A stretch of DNA of 48,322 bases from an uncultured Pelagibacteraceae bacterium. GTDB lineage: Bacteria; Pseudomonadota; Alphaproteobacteria; Pelagibacterales; Pelagibacteraceae. Below are positions 14,063 to 24,226 of the stretch, piece by piece. Position numbers and translations under genes: made by a program. The stretch lies in assembly GCA_902541515.1 (NCBI GenBank), contig CACBRD010000005.1, positions 1-48,322 on the forward strand. Direction: 5' to 3'. Under the pieces are notes generated by a model. The model made no database searches. It was not told the DNA's origin and saw nothing but the letters and a program-made list of their open reading frames with translations. The number at the start of each line of letters is the position of its first letter. Within the stretch, counting starts at the first letter, position 1.

Positions 14063-14647
14063 ATGCTTAGAAAAATACCAAACATATTAACTGTCGGTAG
14101 AATTTTAATTGTACCCTTTTTTGTTTTAGCTTTCTATTTACCTGGATTTTACGGAGATCTAACTGCTTTAGTGTTATTTATAATTGCATCATTTACAGAT
14201 TTTTTAGATGGAATGTTGGCTAGACTACTTGGAGAAGAGTCTAAATTGGGGGAATTATTAGATCCAATAGCAGACAAAATTATTGTAGCTGCAGCTCTAA
14301 TTTTATTAGTTATGGATGGCACAATTAAAAATTATGAGGTTATTGCTGCAATTATAATTTTAACAAGAGAAATATTAATATCTGGTCTTAGGGAATTTTT
14401 AGCAAAAGGTAAAATTAAACTACCTGTATCTAATCTAGCAAAATTAAAAACAGTTTTACAAATGGTCTCAATTGGTCTTTTACTTTCTGGAGATACAGGA
14501 AATAAAATTATCAATTTTCAAGACTATAATGCTCAAACTATTGGTATAATTTTATTATGGCTATCAGCAGCTTTGACTCTGTTTACAGGTTATGAGTATA
14601 TACGAAAAGGAATAGACCACGCTATATCAGAAGACAATAAAGATTAA
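14063..14647 (+). CDS. pgsA: CDP-diacylglycerol--glycerol-3-phosphate 3-phosphatidyltransferase
   Basis: CDP-alcohol phosphatidyltransferase motif TDFLDGMLARLLGEESKLGELLDPIADK. Confidence 0.93.
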   Translation: MLRKIPNILTVGRILIVPFFVLAFYLPGFYGDLTALVLFIIASFTDFLDGMLARLLGEESKLGELLDPIADKIIVAAALILLVMDGTIKNYEVIAAIIILTREILISGLREFLAKGKIKLPVSNLAKLKTVLQMVSIGLLLSGDTGNKIINFQDYNAQTIGIILLWLSAALTLFTGYEYIRKGIDHAISEDNKD

Positions 14648-15525
14648 GCAGCTTTTTTCTTTTTCACCAAAGCTAAATAGCTCTCATTTAAATCAATTAT
14701 CAAATCGCAAACTTTAAATTGATAATCTGCAATAGTAGATACAGGGGTTACTTCAGCTGCAGTGCCTGTTAAAAAACATCCAACGAAATCTTTTAATTCT
14801 TCTGGTTTTATTTTTCTCTCATGTACTTTGATGTTTTTAGATTTTGCAATTTGAATCACAGTTCTTCGAGTAATTCCATCTAAAAAAGAATCTGGTATTG
14901 GAGTGTGTAGTTCACCATTTTTATCTTTGAAAAAAATATTTGCTCCAGTCGCTTCTGCGATATTATCCTCATGATCTAACATAAGTGAGTCTGTATAACC
15001 TTGCTTTTCAGCTTCGTGTTTTGAAAGGGTACAAATCATATATAATCCAGAAGCTTTTGTGTCCCAAGGAATAGTATTAGGGGCGGGTCTTCGCCAGTTA
15101 GAAATATTTAATTTAATACCTTCAACCTTAAGTTTAGGATCAAAATATGAACCCCACTCCCAAGTTGCAATTGCTACATGAATTTTTGTTTGCTGAGCTG
15201 AAATAGCCATCATTTCACTACCTCTCCAAACTACGGGTCTAACATATCCATTCTCTACTTTTTGAGTAGAAATTATTTTATTGCTTGCTTTGTTAATTTC
15301 ATCTTCGCTATATGGTATCTCAATTCCCATTCTCTTTGCTGAATAAAATAATCTTGAAGTATGTTCTTCTAATTTAAAAATTGAACCATCATACACACGT
15401 TCTCCCTCGAAAACACAGCTTGCATAATGTAATCCATGGCTGAGAACATGAACCTTAACATCAGACCAATCGACTAATTCGCCATTGTACCATATTTTAC
15501 CTGATCTTTTATCGTAGGGTATCAT
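14644..15525 (-). CDS. ilvE: Branched-chain amino acid aminotransferase
   Basis: WYNGELVDWSDVKVHVLSHGLHYASCVFEGERVY, KASGLYM, EATGANIFF, GITRRTVI. Confidence 0.95.
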   Translation of the reverse strand: MIPYDKRSGKIWYNGELVDWSDVKVHVLSHGLHYASCVFEGERVYDGSIFKLEEHTSRLFYSAKRMGIEIPYSEDEINKASNKIISTQKVENGYVRPVVWRGSEMMAISAQQTKIHVAIATWEWGSYFDPKLKVEGIKLNISNWRRPAPNTIPWDTKASGLYMICTLSKHEAEKQGYTDSLMLDHEDNIAEATGANIFFKDKNGELHTPIPDSFLDGITRRTVIQIAKSKNIKVHERKIKPEELKDFVGCFLTGTAAEVTPVSTIADYQFKVCDLIIDLNESYLALVKKKKAA

Positions 15526-15551
15526 TATGAAATAAAAAAATTCTTACTGAA

Positions 15552-15580
15552 AAAATATCTTTGTATCTGTAATATGTCAA
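15552..15580 (-). promoter_or_regulatory. Candidate sigma70-type promoter for ilvE
   Basis: On the minus strand: TTGACA (15580-15575), 17 nt spacer, TATTTT (15557-15552). Confidence 0.45.
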
Positions 15581-15595
15581 TATAACTTACCAATA

Positions 15596-16033
15596 ATGAA
15601 ACAACTTTTATATCTAAAAGATGATCAATTAAAAGATTTGATCGAAAAGCTTTTTATAGGTTACAGAGAAACATTTTCAGACTCAAAAAAAATATTAAAT
15701 AAGTATAAAATTGGCCTAGCGCACCAAAAAGTCATTCATTTGTTATCCATGTATGAAGGGATCACTATTTCAGAATTGCTCAAAAGACTTAAAGTTACCA
15801 AGCAAAGCCTTAATAGAGTTTTAAAAGATCTAATTAAACTAGACATAATAATTTTTAAAAAAGATGAGCAGGATACAAGAATAAAACATGTATTTCTTAA
15901 TGATAAAGGAAAAAAAATATTTAATGAAATTTTTGAAATTCAAAAAAAAAGAATTCACAGCGCGTTACTTAACTCAAGCTCAGAAGAAGTCATTAACTTT
16001 GACAACGTTTTAAAAAAAATAATTAATGGATAA
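15596..16033 (+). CDS. MarR-family transcriptional regulator (PetP-like)
   Basis: Winged-helix MarR architecture: MYEGITISELLKRLKVTKQSLNRVLKDLIKLDIIIFKKDEQDTRIKHVFLNDKG. Confidence 0.85.
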   Translation: MKQLLYLKDDQLKDLIEKLFIGYRETFSDSKKILNKYKIGLAHQKVIHLLSMYEGITISELLKRLKVTKQSLNRVLKDLIKLDIIIFKKDEQDTRIKHVFLNDKGKKIFNEIFEIQKKRIHSALLNSSSEEVINFDNVLKKIING

Positions 16034-16703
16034 TTTTGTAGCTCATATTTTAGTTGTTGATGATGATGAAGGTATCAGAACTCTTGTTAAAAAATATTTA
16101 AATGAAAATAATTACCTAGTTACAACTGCAAATAGTGCAGAAGATGCTTTTGAAAAAATACAAATAATCAAATTTGATCTAATCATACTAGATATTATGA
16201 TGCCTGGAAAAAATGGCTTAGAGTTTATTAAAGAAAATCAAAAAAAATTGGATACACCTGTTATTTTATTAACTGCGAAAGGTGAAGCAAATGAGAGAGT
16301 TGAGGGTTTAGAGGTTGGTGCTGATGACTATCTTCCAAAACCTTTTGAACCTAAGGAGTTAATATTGAGAATTCAAAATATAATTCAAAAAACAAAAAAA
16401 AGTGATCAAAAACGGGTAATACAATTTGAAAATGTTAAAATCGATTTAAATAAACAACTAATAATCAAAAAAAATACAGAGTACAAAATTAATAACACAG
16501 AGAAAAAAATTTTAGAAAAAATGATTAATAATCCTGGTAAAACTTTTTCACGGGATGATATTGGTATTTTAACTGAGCTTGATAAAGAGAGATCAATAGA
16601 TGTTATTATCACAAGACTTAGAAAAAAAATTGAAATTGATCCAAAAAATCCAAAGTTTTTACAAACAATAAGAGGAGCTGGATATGTTCTATGGATTGAG
16701 TAA
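16026..16703 (+). CDS. OmpR/PhoB-family response regulator (PetR-like)
   Basis: Receiver domain ILVVDDDEGIR, DIMMPGKNGLE, LTAKGEANERVEGLEVGADDYLPKPF; C-terminal winged helix VIITRLRKKIE...TIRGAGYVL. Confidence 0.93.
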   Translation: MDNFVAHILVVDDDEGIRTLVKKYLNENNYLVTTANSAEDAFEKIQIIKFDLIILDIMMPGKNGLEFIKENQKKLDTPVILLTAKGEANERVEGLEVGADDYLPKPFEPKELILRIQNIIQKTKKSDQKRVIQFENVKIDLNKQLIIKKNTEYKINNTEKKILEKMINNPGKTFSRDDIGILTELDKERSIDVIITRLRKKIEIDPKNPKFLQTIRGAGYVLWIE

Positions 16704-18003
16704 ATTTTTTAAAAATATACTTCCAAAAAGATTATTTTACAGAGCTTTATTAATTGTTGCTGTTCCAGTCATAGTTTTACAATTGGTAATTACTATTGTT
16801 TTTTTTGATAGCCTTTGGATCAAGACAAACAAAGGTATGACTAAAGCGTTAGTGAATGAAATTAATACTTTCATAGAAGTTTATTCTGATGAAATTTATA
16901 AAAAAGATGAAATAAAAAATGTTTTTTCAGTTTACCAGGATTTAAATATAGATTTTATAGATAATGAAAAATTTACTTATATTGTTGATGAAAGATGGTT
17001 TAGCCCAATAGATAGAACTTTAAGAAGGGAACTTAAGTCAAAGTTTGGAAATGGAAATTATTGGTTTGATACAACCTCATACAAAGAGTTAATTGATATT
17101 AGAATAAAATATCAGTCTGGGTATTTTAAGTTTTTAGTTCCAAGAGATAGAGTGACGACTTCCTCGGCTCGTATCTTTGCACTTTGGATAACAGTTCCTG
17201 CAATCATAATGATTTTAATTTCATTAATTTTTCTAAAAAATCAAACTAGACCAATAACTAATCTTGCAAAAGCAGCTGAAAAATTTGGTCGTGGAGAAGA
17301 AATTGATGAATTTAAACCTTCTGGTGCAGCAGAAATCAGACAAGCTGGTTATGAATTTGATAGAATGAGAAAAAGAATTTTAAGACATCTTAATCAAAGA
17401 TCAGAAATGTTGTCTGGCATTAGCCACGACTTAAGAACTCCTTTAACAAGAATGAAATTACAAATAGCATTTATAAAAGATAAAGAATTAAGTAAAAAAT
17501 TATCAGAAGACATTAACGAAATGGAAAAAATGCTCAATGAATATTTGCAATTTACAAGCTCGTCATACCTTGAAAAAGACGAAGAATTTAATATTAGCGA
17601 ATTAGTGGATGAAATAGTTAAAAAATACGAAAATGAAAATATATCATCCAAAATTGCACCTAGAATTTATATAAGTGGTAGAAAAAACTTAATCAAAAGA
17701 TGTGTTAATAATCTTATAGATAATGCAATTAAATACGCGGAAAAAGTAAATGTAGATATTACTAAAAGTAGTAACAACTTATTCATTAAAATTGAAGACA
17801 ACGGACCAGGTATACCTGAAGCAGAATATGATAATGTTTTCAAACCTTTTTACAAAATTGATAAAGGTCGAGCTGAAACAAAATCAAGCGTTGGACTTGG
17901 ATTATCCATAGCTTCAGACATTATCAGATCACACGGAGGAAATATTAAATTAGCTAAGTCGCCAATGGGTGGTTTAGAAGCTAAGATCTTTTTGCCTTTT
18001 TAG
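16684..18003 (+). CDS. Sensor histidine kinase (EnvZ-like)
   Basis: Two TM regions, HAMP, H-box SGISHDLRTPLTRMKLQ, N-box NNLIDNAIKYA, G-boxes EDNGPGIP and GLGLSIA. Confidence 0.93.
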   Translation: MFYGLSKFFKNILPKRLFYRALLIVAVPVIVLQLVITIVFFDSLWIKTNKGMTKALVNEINTFIEVYSDEIYKKDEIKNVFSVYQDLNIDFIDNEKFTYIVDERWFSPIDRTLRRELKSKFGNGNYWFDTTSYKELIDIRIKYQSGYFKFLVPRDRVTTSSARIFALWITVPAIIMILISLIFLKNQTRPITNLAKAAEKFGRGEEIDEFKPSGAAEIRQAGYEFDRMRKRILRHLNQRSEMLSGISHDLRTPLTRMKLQIAFIKDKELSKKLSEDINEMEKMLNEYLQFTSSSYLEKDEEFNISELVDEIVKKYENENISSKIAPRIYISGRKNLIKRCVNNLIDNAIKYAEKVNVDITKSSNNLFIKIEDNGPGIPEAEYDNVFKPFYKIDKGRAETKSSVGLGLSIASDIIRSHGGNIKLAKSPMGGLEAKIFLPF

Positions 18004-18232
18004 TTTTCTTTTTTTTTGTAAGTTTTAATTGATCAATTTTTTTTTCTAAATTTTCAACTCTTTTTGAAAGAACTTCAAACTCATCTTTACTTGTTAACTT
18101 CATTCTAAAAACTATTTCATCTCTTTTAGATTTTAAAATAGTCATAATTTCATTGGCTATATCTTTTGATGATACTAAGCCTTGTTCAAATAATTTAGCA
18201 AGTTTTTCAATTACAAACTTTGAGTTTTTCAT
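17981..18232 (-). CDS. ubiK: UbiK-like accessory factor (BMFP/DUF526 family)
   Basis: 83 aa with N-terminal amphipathic segment and C-terminal coiled coil KDEFEVLSKRVENLEKKIDQL. Confidence 0.72.
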   Translation of the reverse strand: MKNSKFVIEKLAKLFEQGLVSSKDIANEIMTILKSKRDEIVFRMKLTSKDEFEVLSKRVENLEKKIDQLKLTKKKKTKKAKRS

Positions 18233-18282
18233 ATATTAATCTAATAACTTATTATAATTATAACTTATATTTAAAAATAAAA

Positions 18283-19065
18283 ATGTTCATTAATAATTTT
18301 GACCCAGTCGCATTTCAAATTTTTTCATTTGAGATTAGATGGTATTCTTTAGCTTATATTGTTGGTATTTTATTGGGGTGGTTTTTAAGTAAAAAATTTT
18401 TTATTTCTGAACTAAAAGTAAGGGAAAAATTTGACGATTATTTAACTTATCTAATTTTAGGTTTAATTATTGGTGGCAGATTAGGGTATGTTGTATTTTA
18501 TAACTTTGAATTTTATATCAATAATTTATCAGATATTTTTAAAATTTGGCAGGGTGGTATGTCATTTCATGGGGGAGTTATAGGGATCATAATTGCAAGT
18601 TACCTTTTTGCGAAAAGAAATTCACAAAGCTCATTTAGTTATTTAGATATTGTGTCTTTTGTTGCACCCATAGGTATTTTTTTTGGCAGAATAGCAAATT
18701 TTATAAATTCAGAACTTTATGGTGTCGAAACAAATGTTGCTTGGGCTGTCCAATTTGCACAAATAGATAATTTATATCGACATCCTACTCAGTTATATGA
18801 AGCATTTTTTGAGGGTATAGTTCTATTTTTAGTTCTATTATATTTCAAAAATAAGAGTTTCGCCAAAAGACATGGATTTATCTCTGGCATATTTTTAGTT
18901 TTTTACTCAATTTTTAGATTTGCAATTGAGTTTTTAAGAGTTCCTGATGACCAACTGGGCTATTTATTATTCAATTTAACTATGGGACAACTTATAAGTA
19001 TCTTTTTTTTAATAATCGGATGTTATTTATTAATCTCTAAATATGAAAACAGACAAAATAGTTAA
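18283..19065 (+). CDS. lgt: Prolipoprotein diacylglyceryl transferase
   Basis: RWYSLAYIVGILLGW, GGRLGYVVFYN, GGMSFHGGVIG, GRIANFINSELYG, RHPTQLYEA. Confidence 0.95.
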   Translation: MFINNFDPVAFQIFSFEIRWYSLAYIVGILLGWFLSKKFFISELKVREKFDDYLTYLILGLIIGGRLGYVVFYNFEFYINNLSDIFKIWQGGMSFHGGVIGIIIASYLFAKRNSQSSFSYLDIVSFVAPIGIFFGRIANFINSELYGVETNVAWAVQFAQIDNLYRHPTQLYEAFFEGIVLFLVLLYFKNKSFAKRHGFISGIFLVFYSIFRFAIEFLRVPDDQLGYLLFNLTMGQLISIFFLIIGCYLLISKYENRQNS

Positions 19066-20086
19066 TTTACCCTTAGACAAGTTTATCAATATCTCTCTGT
19101 ATAATAAAAAGTCTGGGTACTATATTAAAAAAAATCCATTTGGCAAAAAAGGAGATTTTATTACAGCTCCTAATATATCAAGATTATTTTCTGAAATGAT
19201 TGCTATTTGGGTTGTAAGTTTTTGGAAAAGTATAGGGTCACCAAAAGAATTTAACGTAATCGAACTTGGAGCAGGAAATGCTGCAATGATGAAAATTCTT
19301 TTAGAAAGTTTTAAAAAGTTCCCATCGTTTTTCAAATCCTGCAGATTGGTAATTTATGAGATAAGTCCTACTTTAAAAAAAATACAAAAAAAAGAATTAT
19401 TAAATTCAGATGTAAATTGGGTAAGTGATTTAAAAAAAATTAAAAAAATTCCTAGTATATTTATTGCAAATGAGTTTTTTGATGCACTTGCAATTAAACA
19501 ATTTCAAAAAAAAGGAAATTTATGGTTTGAAAAGTTCGTTAGTTTAAACAAAAAAAAAACCTCTTTCTTGGAAAAAAAAATTAATATGAAAAATTACGAA
19601 AAAAAGATTAATTTTAAAATATCTAAAAATCAGAATTTTATAGAATATTCAGAGCTTGGTATTGATTACCTGAAACAAATTTCAAAAATTATCAAAGCAA
19701 GATCTGGAGGAATTTTGATCATAGATTATGGGTATAATGAAGATAAAATGAAAAATACTTTACAAGCATTATATAAACACGAATATTCAGATGTTTTAGC
19801 TAAAATTGGGAACTCAGATATCACGCATAATATAAATTTCCGATTATTTGAAAAAATAATAAAAAAACTGGGTGGATTAAAGCATAGTTTAACAACACAA
19901 AAAGAATTTCTTACAAAAATGGGTATCTACGAAAGAGCTGAGATGATTGCAAAAAATCAAAACTTTTTAAAAAAAGCAGATATTTATTACAGATTAAAAA
20001 GACTAACAGATGATAAACAAATGGGAAAATTGTTTAAAGTTATGTTAATAAAAAATCAAAAAAACAATTTTAATTTAGGATTTTGA
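19043..20086 (+). CDS. MidA/NDUFAF7-family SAM-dependent methyltransferase
   Basis: SGYYIKKNPFGKKGDFITAPNISRLFSEMIAIW, ELGAGNAAMM, FIANEFFDALAI. Confidence 0.88.
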   Translation: MKTDKIVNLPLDKFINISLYNKKSGYYIKKNPFGKKGDFITAPNISRLFSEMIAIWVVSFWKSIGSPKEFNVIELGAGNAAMMKILLESFKKFPSFFKSCRLVIYEISPTLKKIQKKELLNSDVNWVSDLKKIKKIPSIFIANEFFDALAIKQFQKKGNLWFEKFVSLNKKKTSFLEKKINMKNYEKKINFKISKNQNFIEYSELGIDYLKQISKIIKARSGGILIIDYGYNEDKMKNTLQALYKHEYSDVLAKIGNSDITHNINFRLFEKIIKKLGGLKHSLTTQKEFLTKMGIYERAEMIAKNQNFLKKADIYYRLKRLTDDKQMGKLFKVMLIKNQKNNFNLGF

Positions 20087-20087
20087 T

Positions 20088-20846
20088 CTGATCACCTCTC
20101 GAAAATTATTAAAAAACAAAAATATAAGTCATGGTTTTTTTAATAAAAATGGAGGTACATCAAAAGGGATATATAAAAGTCTAAATTGTGGTCCCGGTTC
20201 TCATGACAACAAAAATAATATTTTAAAAAATTTAAAGATTGTCAAAGATAAAATAGGGAAAAAAGCAAAAAATATTTATTTAGTACATCAAGTGCATAGC
20301 AATAAGTTGGTTTTTCTAAATGAAAACTCTAAATTAAAAAAAAAAATTAAAGCTGACGCAATTATAACTAATCAAAAAAAACTGCCAATAGCTGTATTGA
20401 CCGCTGATTGCGTACCAGTGTTATTATATGACTATGAAAAAAAAATTATCGCAGCTATCCATGCTGGTTGGAAAGGTGCGTATAGAGGGATAGTCAGAAA
20501 TGTTATTAATTTTATGCATAAAAAAGGATGTAATCCAAAAAATATAATTGGAGCAATTGGTCCGTCAATTACTCAAAAAAACTACGAGGTAAAAGCTGAC
20601 TTTAAAAAGAAATTTATTAAAAAACACAAAAAAAACAAAATTTTCTTTAAAAATAAAAACAAATTAGTTTATTTTGATTTACCAAATTATGTCAAATCTC
20701 AACTTAAATTACAAAAAATCAATAAAATTGATATGATCAAAATTGATACATTCGATGAAAAAAATAATTTTTTTAGTGCAAGAAGATCATTAAAATTAAA
20801 TCTAAATGATTATGGTAGAAATATTTCAATAATTATGATTAATTAA
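20088..20846 (+). CDS. pgeF: Laccase-domain (YfiH/PgeF) family protein with non-canonical start (CTG 20088 or ATC 20091)
   Basis: ORF-track start at 20292 is N-terminally short; manual translation upstream gives [40 protein letters not shown]..., followed by [27 protein letters not shown] and [14 protein letters not shown]. Confidence 0.85.
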   Translation: MITSRKLLKNKNISHGFFNKNGGTSKGIYKSLNCGPGSHDNKNNILKNLKIVKDKIGKKAKNIYLVHQVHSNKLVFLNENSKLKKKIKADAIITNQKKLPIAVLTADCVPVLLYDYEKKIIAAIHAGWKGAYRGIVRNVINFMHKKGCNPKNIIGAIGPSITQKNYEVKADFKKKFIKKHKKNKIFFKNKNKLVYFDLPNYVKSQLKLQKINKIDMIKIDTFDEKNNFFSARRSLKLNLNDYGRNISIIMIN

Positions 20847-20853
20847 ACTTTTC

Positions 20854-21786
20854 ATGAAATTATTAACTGGAAATAGTAATAAAATCCTAAGTAAAAATAT
20901 CGCTAAATATTTAAAATCTAAACTTGTCAATTCTAGTATAAGAAAATTTGCAGATGGTGAAATTTACATTGAAATAAATGAAAATATAAGAGGGAATAGC
21001 ATTTTTATAATTCAATCTATTTCTTCACCAGCTAATGACAATTTAATGGAATTATTATTATGTATTGATGCTTTAAAAAGATCATCAGCAAAAAATATAA
21101 CTGCCGTAATTCCTTATTTTGGTTATGCGAGGCAAGATAGAAAAGTTGTACCAAGAACATCTATATCAGCAAAGCTTGTTTCAAATTTAATAACTCAAGC
21201 AGGGGCAGACAGAGTTGTGACAGTCGATCTCCACGCTGGTCAAATTCAAGGTTTTTTTGATATTCCTGTCGATAACCTTTTTGCAACTCCAATCTTTGCA
21301 CGACACATTAAAAAAAAGATTAAAAATAAAAATAAAATCTGTGTTGCCCCAGATGTTGGTGGTACAGAAAGAGCGAGAGCACTTGGTAAAATTTTAAACA
21401 TTGGTTTAGCTATTGTAGATAAGAGAAGACCAAAGCCTGGACAATCACAAGTAATGAATATTATTGGAGATGTAAAAGGTAAAACATGTATCTTAGTTGA
21501 TGATATAATTGACTCTGGTGGTACTATCGTCAATGCAGCTAAGGCATTAAAACAAAGAGGTGCAAAAGAGGTTTATGTTTATATTACTCATGGAGTATTG
21601 AGTGGGGACGCGGTTAAAAAAATTAAAAATTCAGTTATCAAAAATTTAGTTATTACAGACACGATAGATAACAGTGAAAAAACAAAAAATGTTAAAAACA
21701 TAGAAGTTTTACCAATTTCTGCCCTTATGGGAGAAGCTATAAAAAGAATTTCTAATTCAACATCAGTTTCAGATTTATTCAAATAA
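20854..21786 (+). CDS. prs: Ribose-phosphate pyrophosphokinase
   Basis: [52 protein letters not shown]. Confidence 0.98.
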   Translation: MKLLTGNSNKILSKNIAKYLKSKLVNSSIRKFADGEIYIEINENIRGNSIFIIQSISSPANDNLMELLLCIDALKRSSAKNITAVIPYFGYARQDRKVVPRTSISAKLVSNLITQAGADRVVTVDLHAGQIQGFFDIPVDNLFATPIFARHIKKKIKNKNKICVAPDVGGTERARALGKILNIGLAIVDKRRPKPGQSQVMNIIGDVKGKTCILVDDIIDSGGTIVNAAKALKQRGAKEVYVYITHGVLSGDAVKKIKNSVIKNLVITDTIDNSEKTKNVKNIEVLPISALMGEAIKRISNSTSVSDLFK

Positions 21787-21829
21787 TTACCTTGATTATT
21801 TATGAACATGGGTTAAAAACCTCTGTTTT

Positions 21830-22558
21830 ATGAATTCTTTAGAAGCAAAGATCAGAGATAACAAAACTAAAGGTCAACTTAATGCCATCAGGAATGATGG
21901 TGGTGTTCCAGGGATTATCTATGGAGGTAAAGACCAAAATCAAAAAGTATCTATATCTAAGAAATTATTAAAAACCTTGATTGAGAAAGAAAACTTTTTA
22001 TCAAATATCATTACTTTAAATGTAGATGGAAAATCTCAAAATGTATTACCTAGAGAAGTAAAATATCACATCATAAGTGATGAACCTACTCATGTAGATT
22101 TTCTAAGAGTTCTTCCTGGAGTAAAAATTAAGATTGAGGTTCCGGTTAACTTTATTAATCATGAAAAATCTCCAGGTTTAAAAAGAGGTGGAGTACTTAA
22201 CATTGTAAGAAGAAAAGTTGAATTAAAATGCCCAAGTGAAAAAATACCAGAAAGTATTACTTTAGATTTGGATGGTATCGATATAGGGTCAAGTTTTAAA
22301 ATTTCCTCAGTAAAACTAGATGCAGAAGTAACACCAACTATTCAAGGAAGAGATTTCGTAATTGCAACCTTAGCAGCACCGACAGTAATGAAAGAACCAG
22401 AAAAACCAGCAGAAGCAGAAGCCGCAGAGGGTGAAGAGGGTGCTGAAGGAGCAGAAGCAGCTGCAGCTGAAGGAGATAAACCAGCTGCGGAGGGCGATAA
22501 AAAAGAGGGTGATGATAAAAAACCTGCAGACAAAAAAGCTTCAGAAGAAAAAAAATAA
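21830..22558 (+). CDS. rplY: 50S ribosomal protein L25/Ctc, with acidic Ala/Glu-rich C-terminal tail
   Basis: GQLNAIRNDGGVPGIIYGG, HVDFLRV, VPVNFINHEKSPGLKRGGVLNIVRR. Confidence 0.95.
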   Translation: MNSLEAKIRDNKTKGQLNAIRNDGGVPGIIYGGKDQNQKVSISKKLLKTLIEKENFLSNIITLNVDGKSQNVLPREVKYHIISDEPTHVDFLRVLPGVKIKIEVPVNFINHEKSPGLKRGGVLNIVRRKVELKCPSEKIPESITLDLDGIDIGSSFKISSVKLDAEVTPTIQGRDFVIATLAAPTVMKEPEKPAEAEAAEGEEGAEGAEAAAAEGDKPAAEGDKKEGDDKKPADKKASEEKK

Positions 22559-22592
22559 TCCACTAAATTTGAAAAACTAATTTTAACAGTTT

Positions 22593-23153
22593 ATGCTTTT
22601 ATTTGTAGGTTTAGGTAATCCAACTCCAGATAGTGAAAATAATAGACATAATGTTGGTTTTAAAATTATAGATTCCATCAACAAAAAGTTCGGGCTTACA
22701 AAACAAAAACCAAAATTCAAAGGTTTGTTAACAACTGGTAATATTGATAGTAAAAAAGTTTATGCCATCAAGCCTTTAACTTTCATGAATAACTCTGGAA
22801 TATGTATTAGAGAACTAATTGAATATTTCAAAATTGAACCTGAAAATGTAATTGTTTTTCACGATGATCTTGATGTTGAATTTGGAAAAATAAAAGCAAA
22901 ATTTGGTGGATCGAGTGCTGGCCACAATGGAATATCCTCTATTGATAAATTTATTGGAAAAGATTACTCAAGAGTAAGAATTGGTATAGGTAAACCGAAA
23001 GGACCCATTGAAGTATCTGATTATGTTTTGCAAAATTTTGATGATGAAGAAATTATGGGTGTAGAAAAAATATCCAAAAATATAACTGAATCACTTTCTA
23101 TACTTGTAGAAAAAAAATTAGATTTATTTTCAAGCACAGTTAATAATAAATAA
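22593..23153 (+). CDS. pth: Peptidyl-tRNA hydrolase
   Basis: LFVGLGNPTPDSENNRHNVGF, KPLTFMNNSG, VFHDDLDVEFGKIKAKFGGSSAGHNG. Confidence 0.97.
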   Translation: MLLFVGLGNPTPDSENNRHNVGFKIIDSINKKFGLTKQKPKFKGLLTTGNIDSKKVYAIKPLTFMNNSGICIRELIEYFKIEPENVIVFHDDLDVEFGKIKAKFGGSSAGHNGISSIDKFIGKDYSRVRIGIGKPKGPIEVSDYVLQNFDDEEIMGVEKISKNITESLSILVEKKLDLFSSTVNNK

Positions 23154-24226
23154 TGAGTTTTAAATGTGGGATCGTTGGATTACCTAATGTTGGTAAATCA
23201 ACTCTTTTCAATGCACTAACAAATTCAAGCAAGGCACAGGCAGATAATTTTCCTTTTTGTACAATTGATCCAAATATTGGAGTTGTAATAGTGCCTGATG
23301 AAAGATTAAATAATTTAGCTAAAATTTCAAAATCAAAAAAAATAATCAATACCACTATCTCTTTTGTTGATATTGCTGGACTGGTAAAAGGAGCGTCTAA
23401 AGGTGAAGGTTTGGGTAATAAATTTCTCTCTCATATTAGAGAAGTTGATGCAATTATTCACATGATCAGGTGCTTTGACTCTAATGATATTCAAAATGTA
23501 AACCCATCTGTTGACCCGGTTAGAGATATAGAAATTATAGAAACAGAGATGATGCTTGCAGATCTTGAATCTATTCAAAAAAGGTTAGAGAAAAATAATA
23601 AAAAAAATGTTGATGAGGATCAAATCAAAATTCTTGAAATAGCTATGGATTGTATAAATAATAATAAAAGTTTTGATGATTTAAGAACCCAATTTAATAA
23701 AAAACAACTTACTCAATCTGGATTATTATCTCTTAAACCTAAAATTTTTGTTTGTAACGTAGATGAACAAAGTGTTCAAAGTGGAAATAATTACACTCAA
23801 TCATTTATTGATAAGTATGGAAACAATAATACTTTAATCGTCTCTGCAGACATAGAAAATCAAATAAATGAATTGGATAGTAATGAGAAAAAAAATTATA
23901 TGGAAATGATTGGATTAAAGGAAACAGGATTGAATAAATTAATTAAGAAAGGTTACGAAATTCTTGACCTAGATACATACTTTACATCTGGGCCCGAAGA
24001 AACTCGAGCATGGACAATTGAAAAAAATTGTACTGCTCCAAAAGCTGCAGGTGAAATTCATACTGATTTTGAAAAAGGATTTATTCGGGCTGAAACTATT
24101 TCTTACGATGACTTCATATCCAATGATGGTTGGGTAAATTCAAAAAATAATGGAAAAATGAGATTAGAAGGGAAAGATTATATAGTTAAAGATGGAGACG
24201 TTCTAAACTTCCGTTTCAATACGTGA
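23153..24226 (+). CDS. ychF: Redox-regulated ATPase/GTPase YchF (Obg family)
   Basis: GIVGLPNVGKSTLFNALT, NFPFCTIDPNIG, DIAGLVKGASKGEGLGNKFL, C-terminal TGS domain. Confidence 0.97.
   Translation: MSFKCGIVGLPNVGKSTLFNALTNSSKAQADNFPFCTIDPNIGVVIVPDERLNNLAKISKSKKIINTTISFVDIAGLVKGASKGEGLGNKFLSHIREVDAIIHMIRCFDSNDIQNVNPSVDPVRDIEIIETEMMLADLESIQKRLEKNNKKNVDEDQIKILEIAMDCINNNKSFDDLRTQFNKKQLTQSGLLSLKPKIFVCNVDEQSVQSGNNYTQSFIDKYGNNNTLIVSADIENQINELDSNEKKNYMEMIGLKETGLNKLIKKGYEILDLDTYFTSGPEETRAWTIEKNCTAPKAAGEIHTDFEKGFIRAETISYDDFISNDGWVNSKNNGKMRLEGKDYIVKDGDVLNFRFNT

Noticed and set aside
21787-21829. Small GGTT-AAA-AACC hairpin between prs and rplY as a riboswitch or L25 autoregulatory element
   Set aside because: Too short and weak; no conserved structure recognisable by eye.
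22381-22556. Repetitive GAAGCAGAAGC-type sequence at the 3' end of rplY
   Set aside because: Encodes a low-complexity acidic tail, which I believe is common in alphaproteobacterial L25; not a separate repeat element.
22342-22563. Ser/Ala/Pro-rich minus-strand ORF opposite rplY
   Set aside because: Antisense of the low-complexity Glu/Ala tail of L25.
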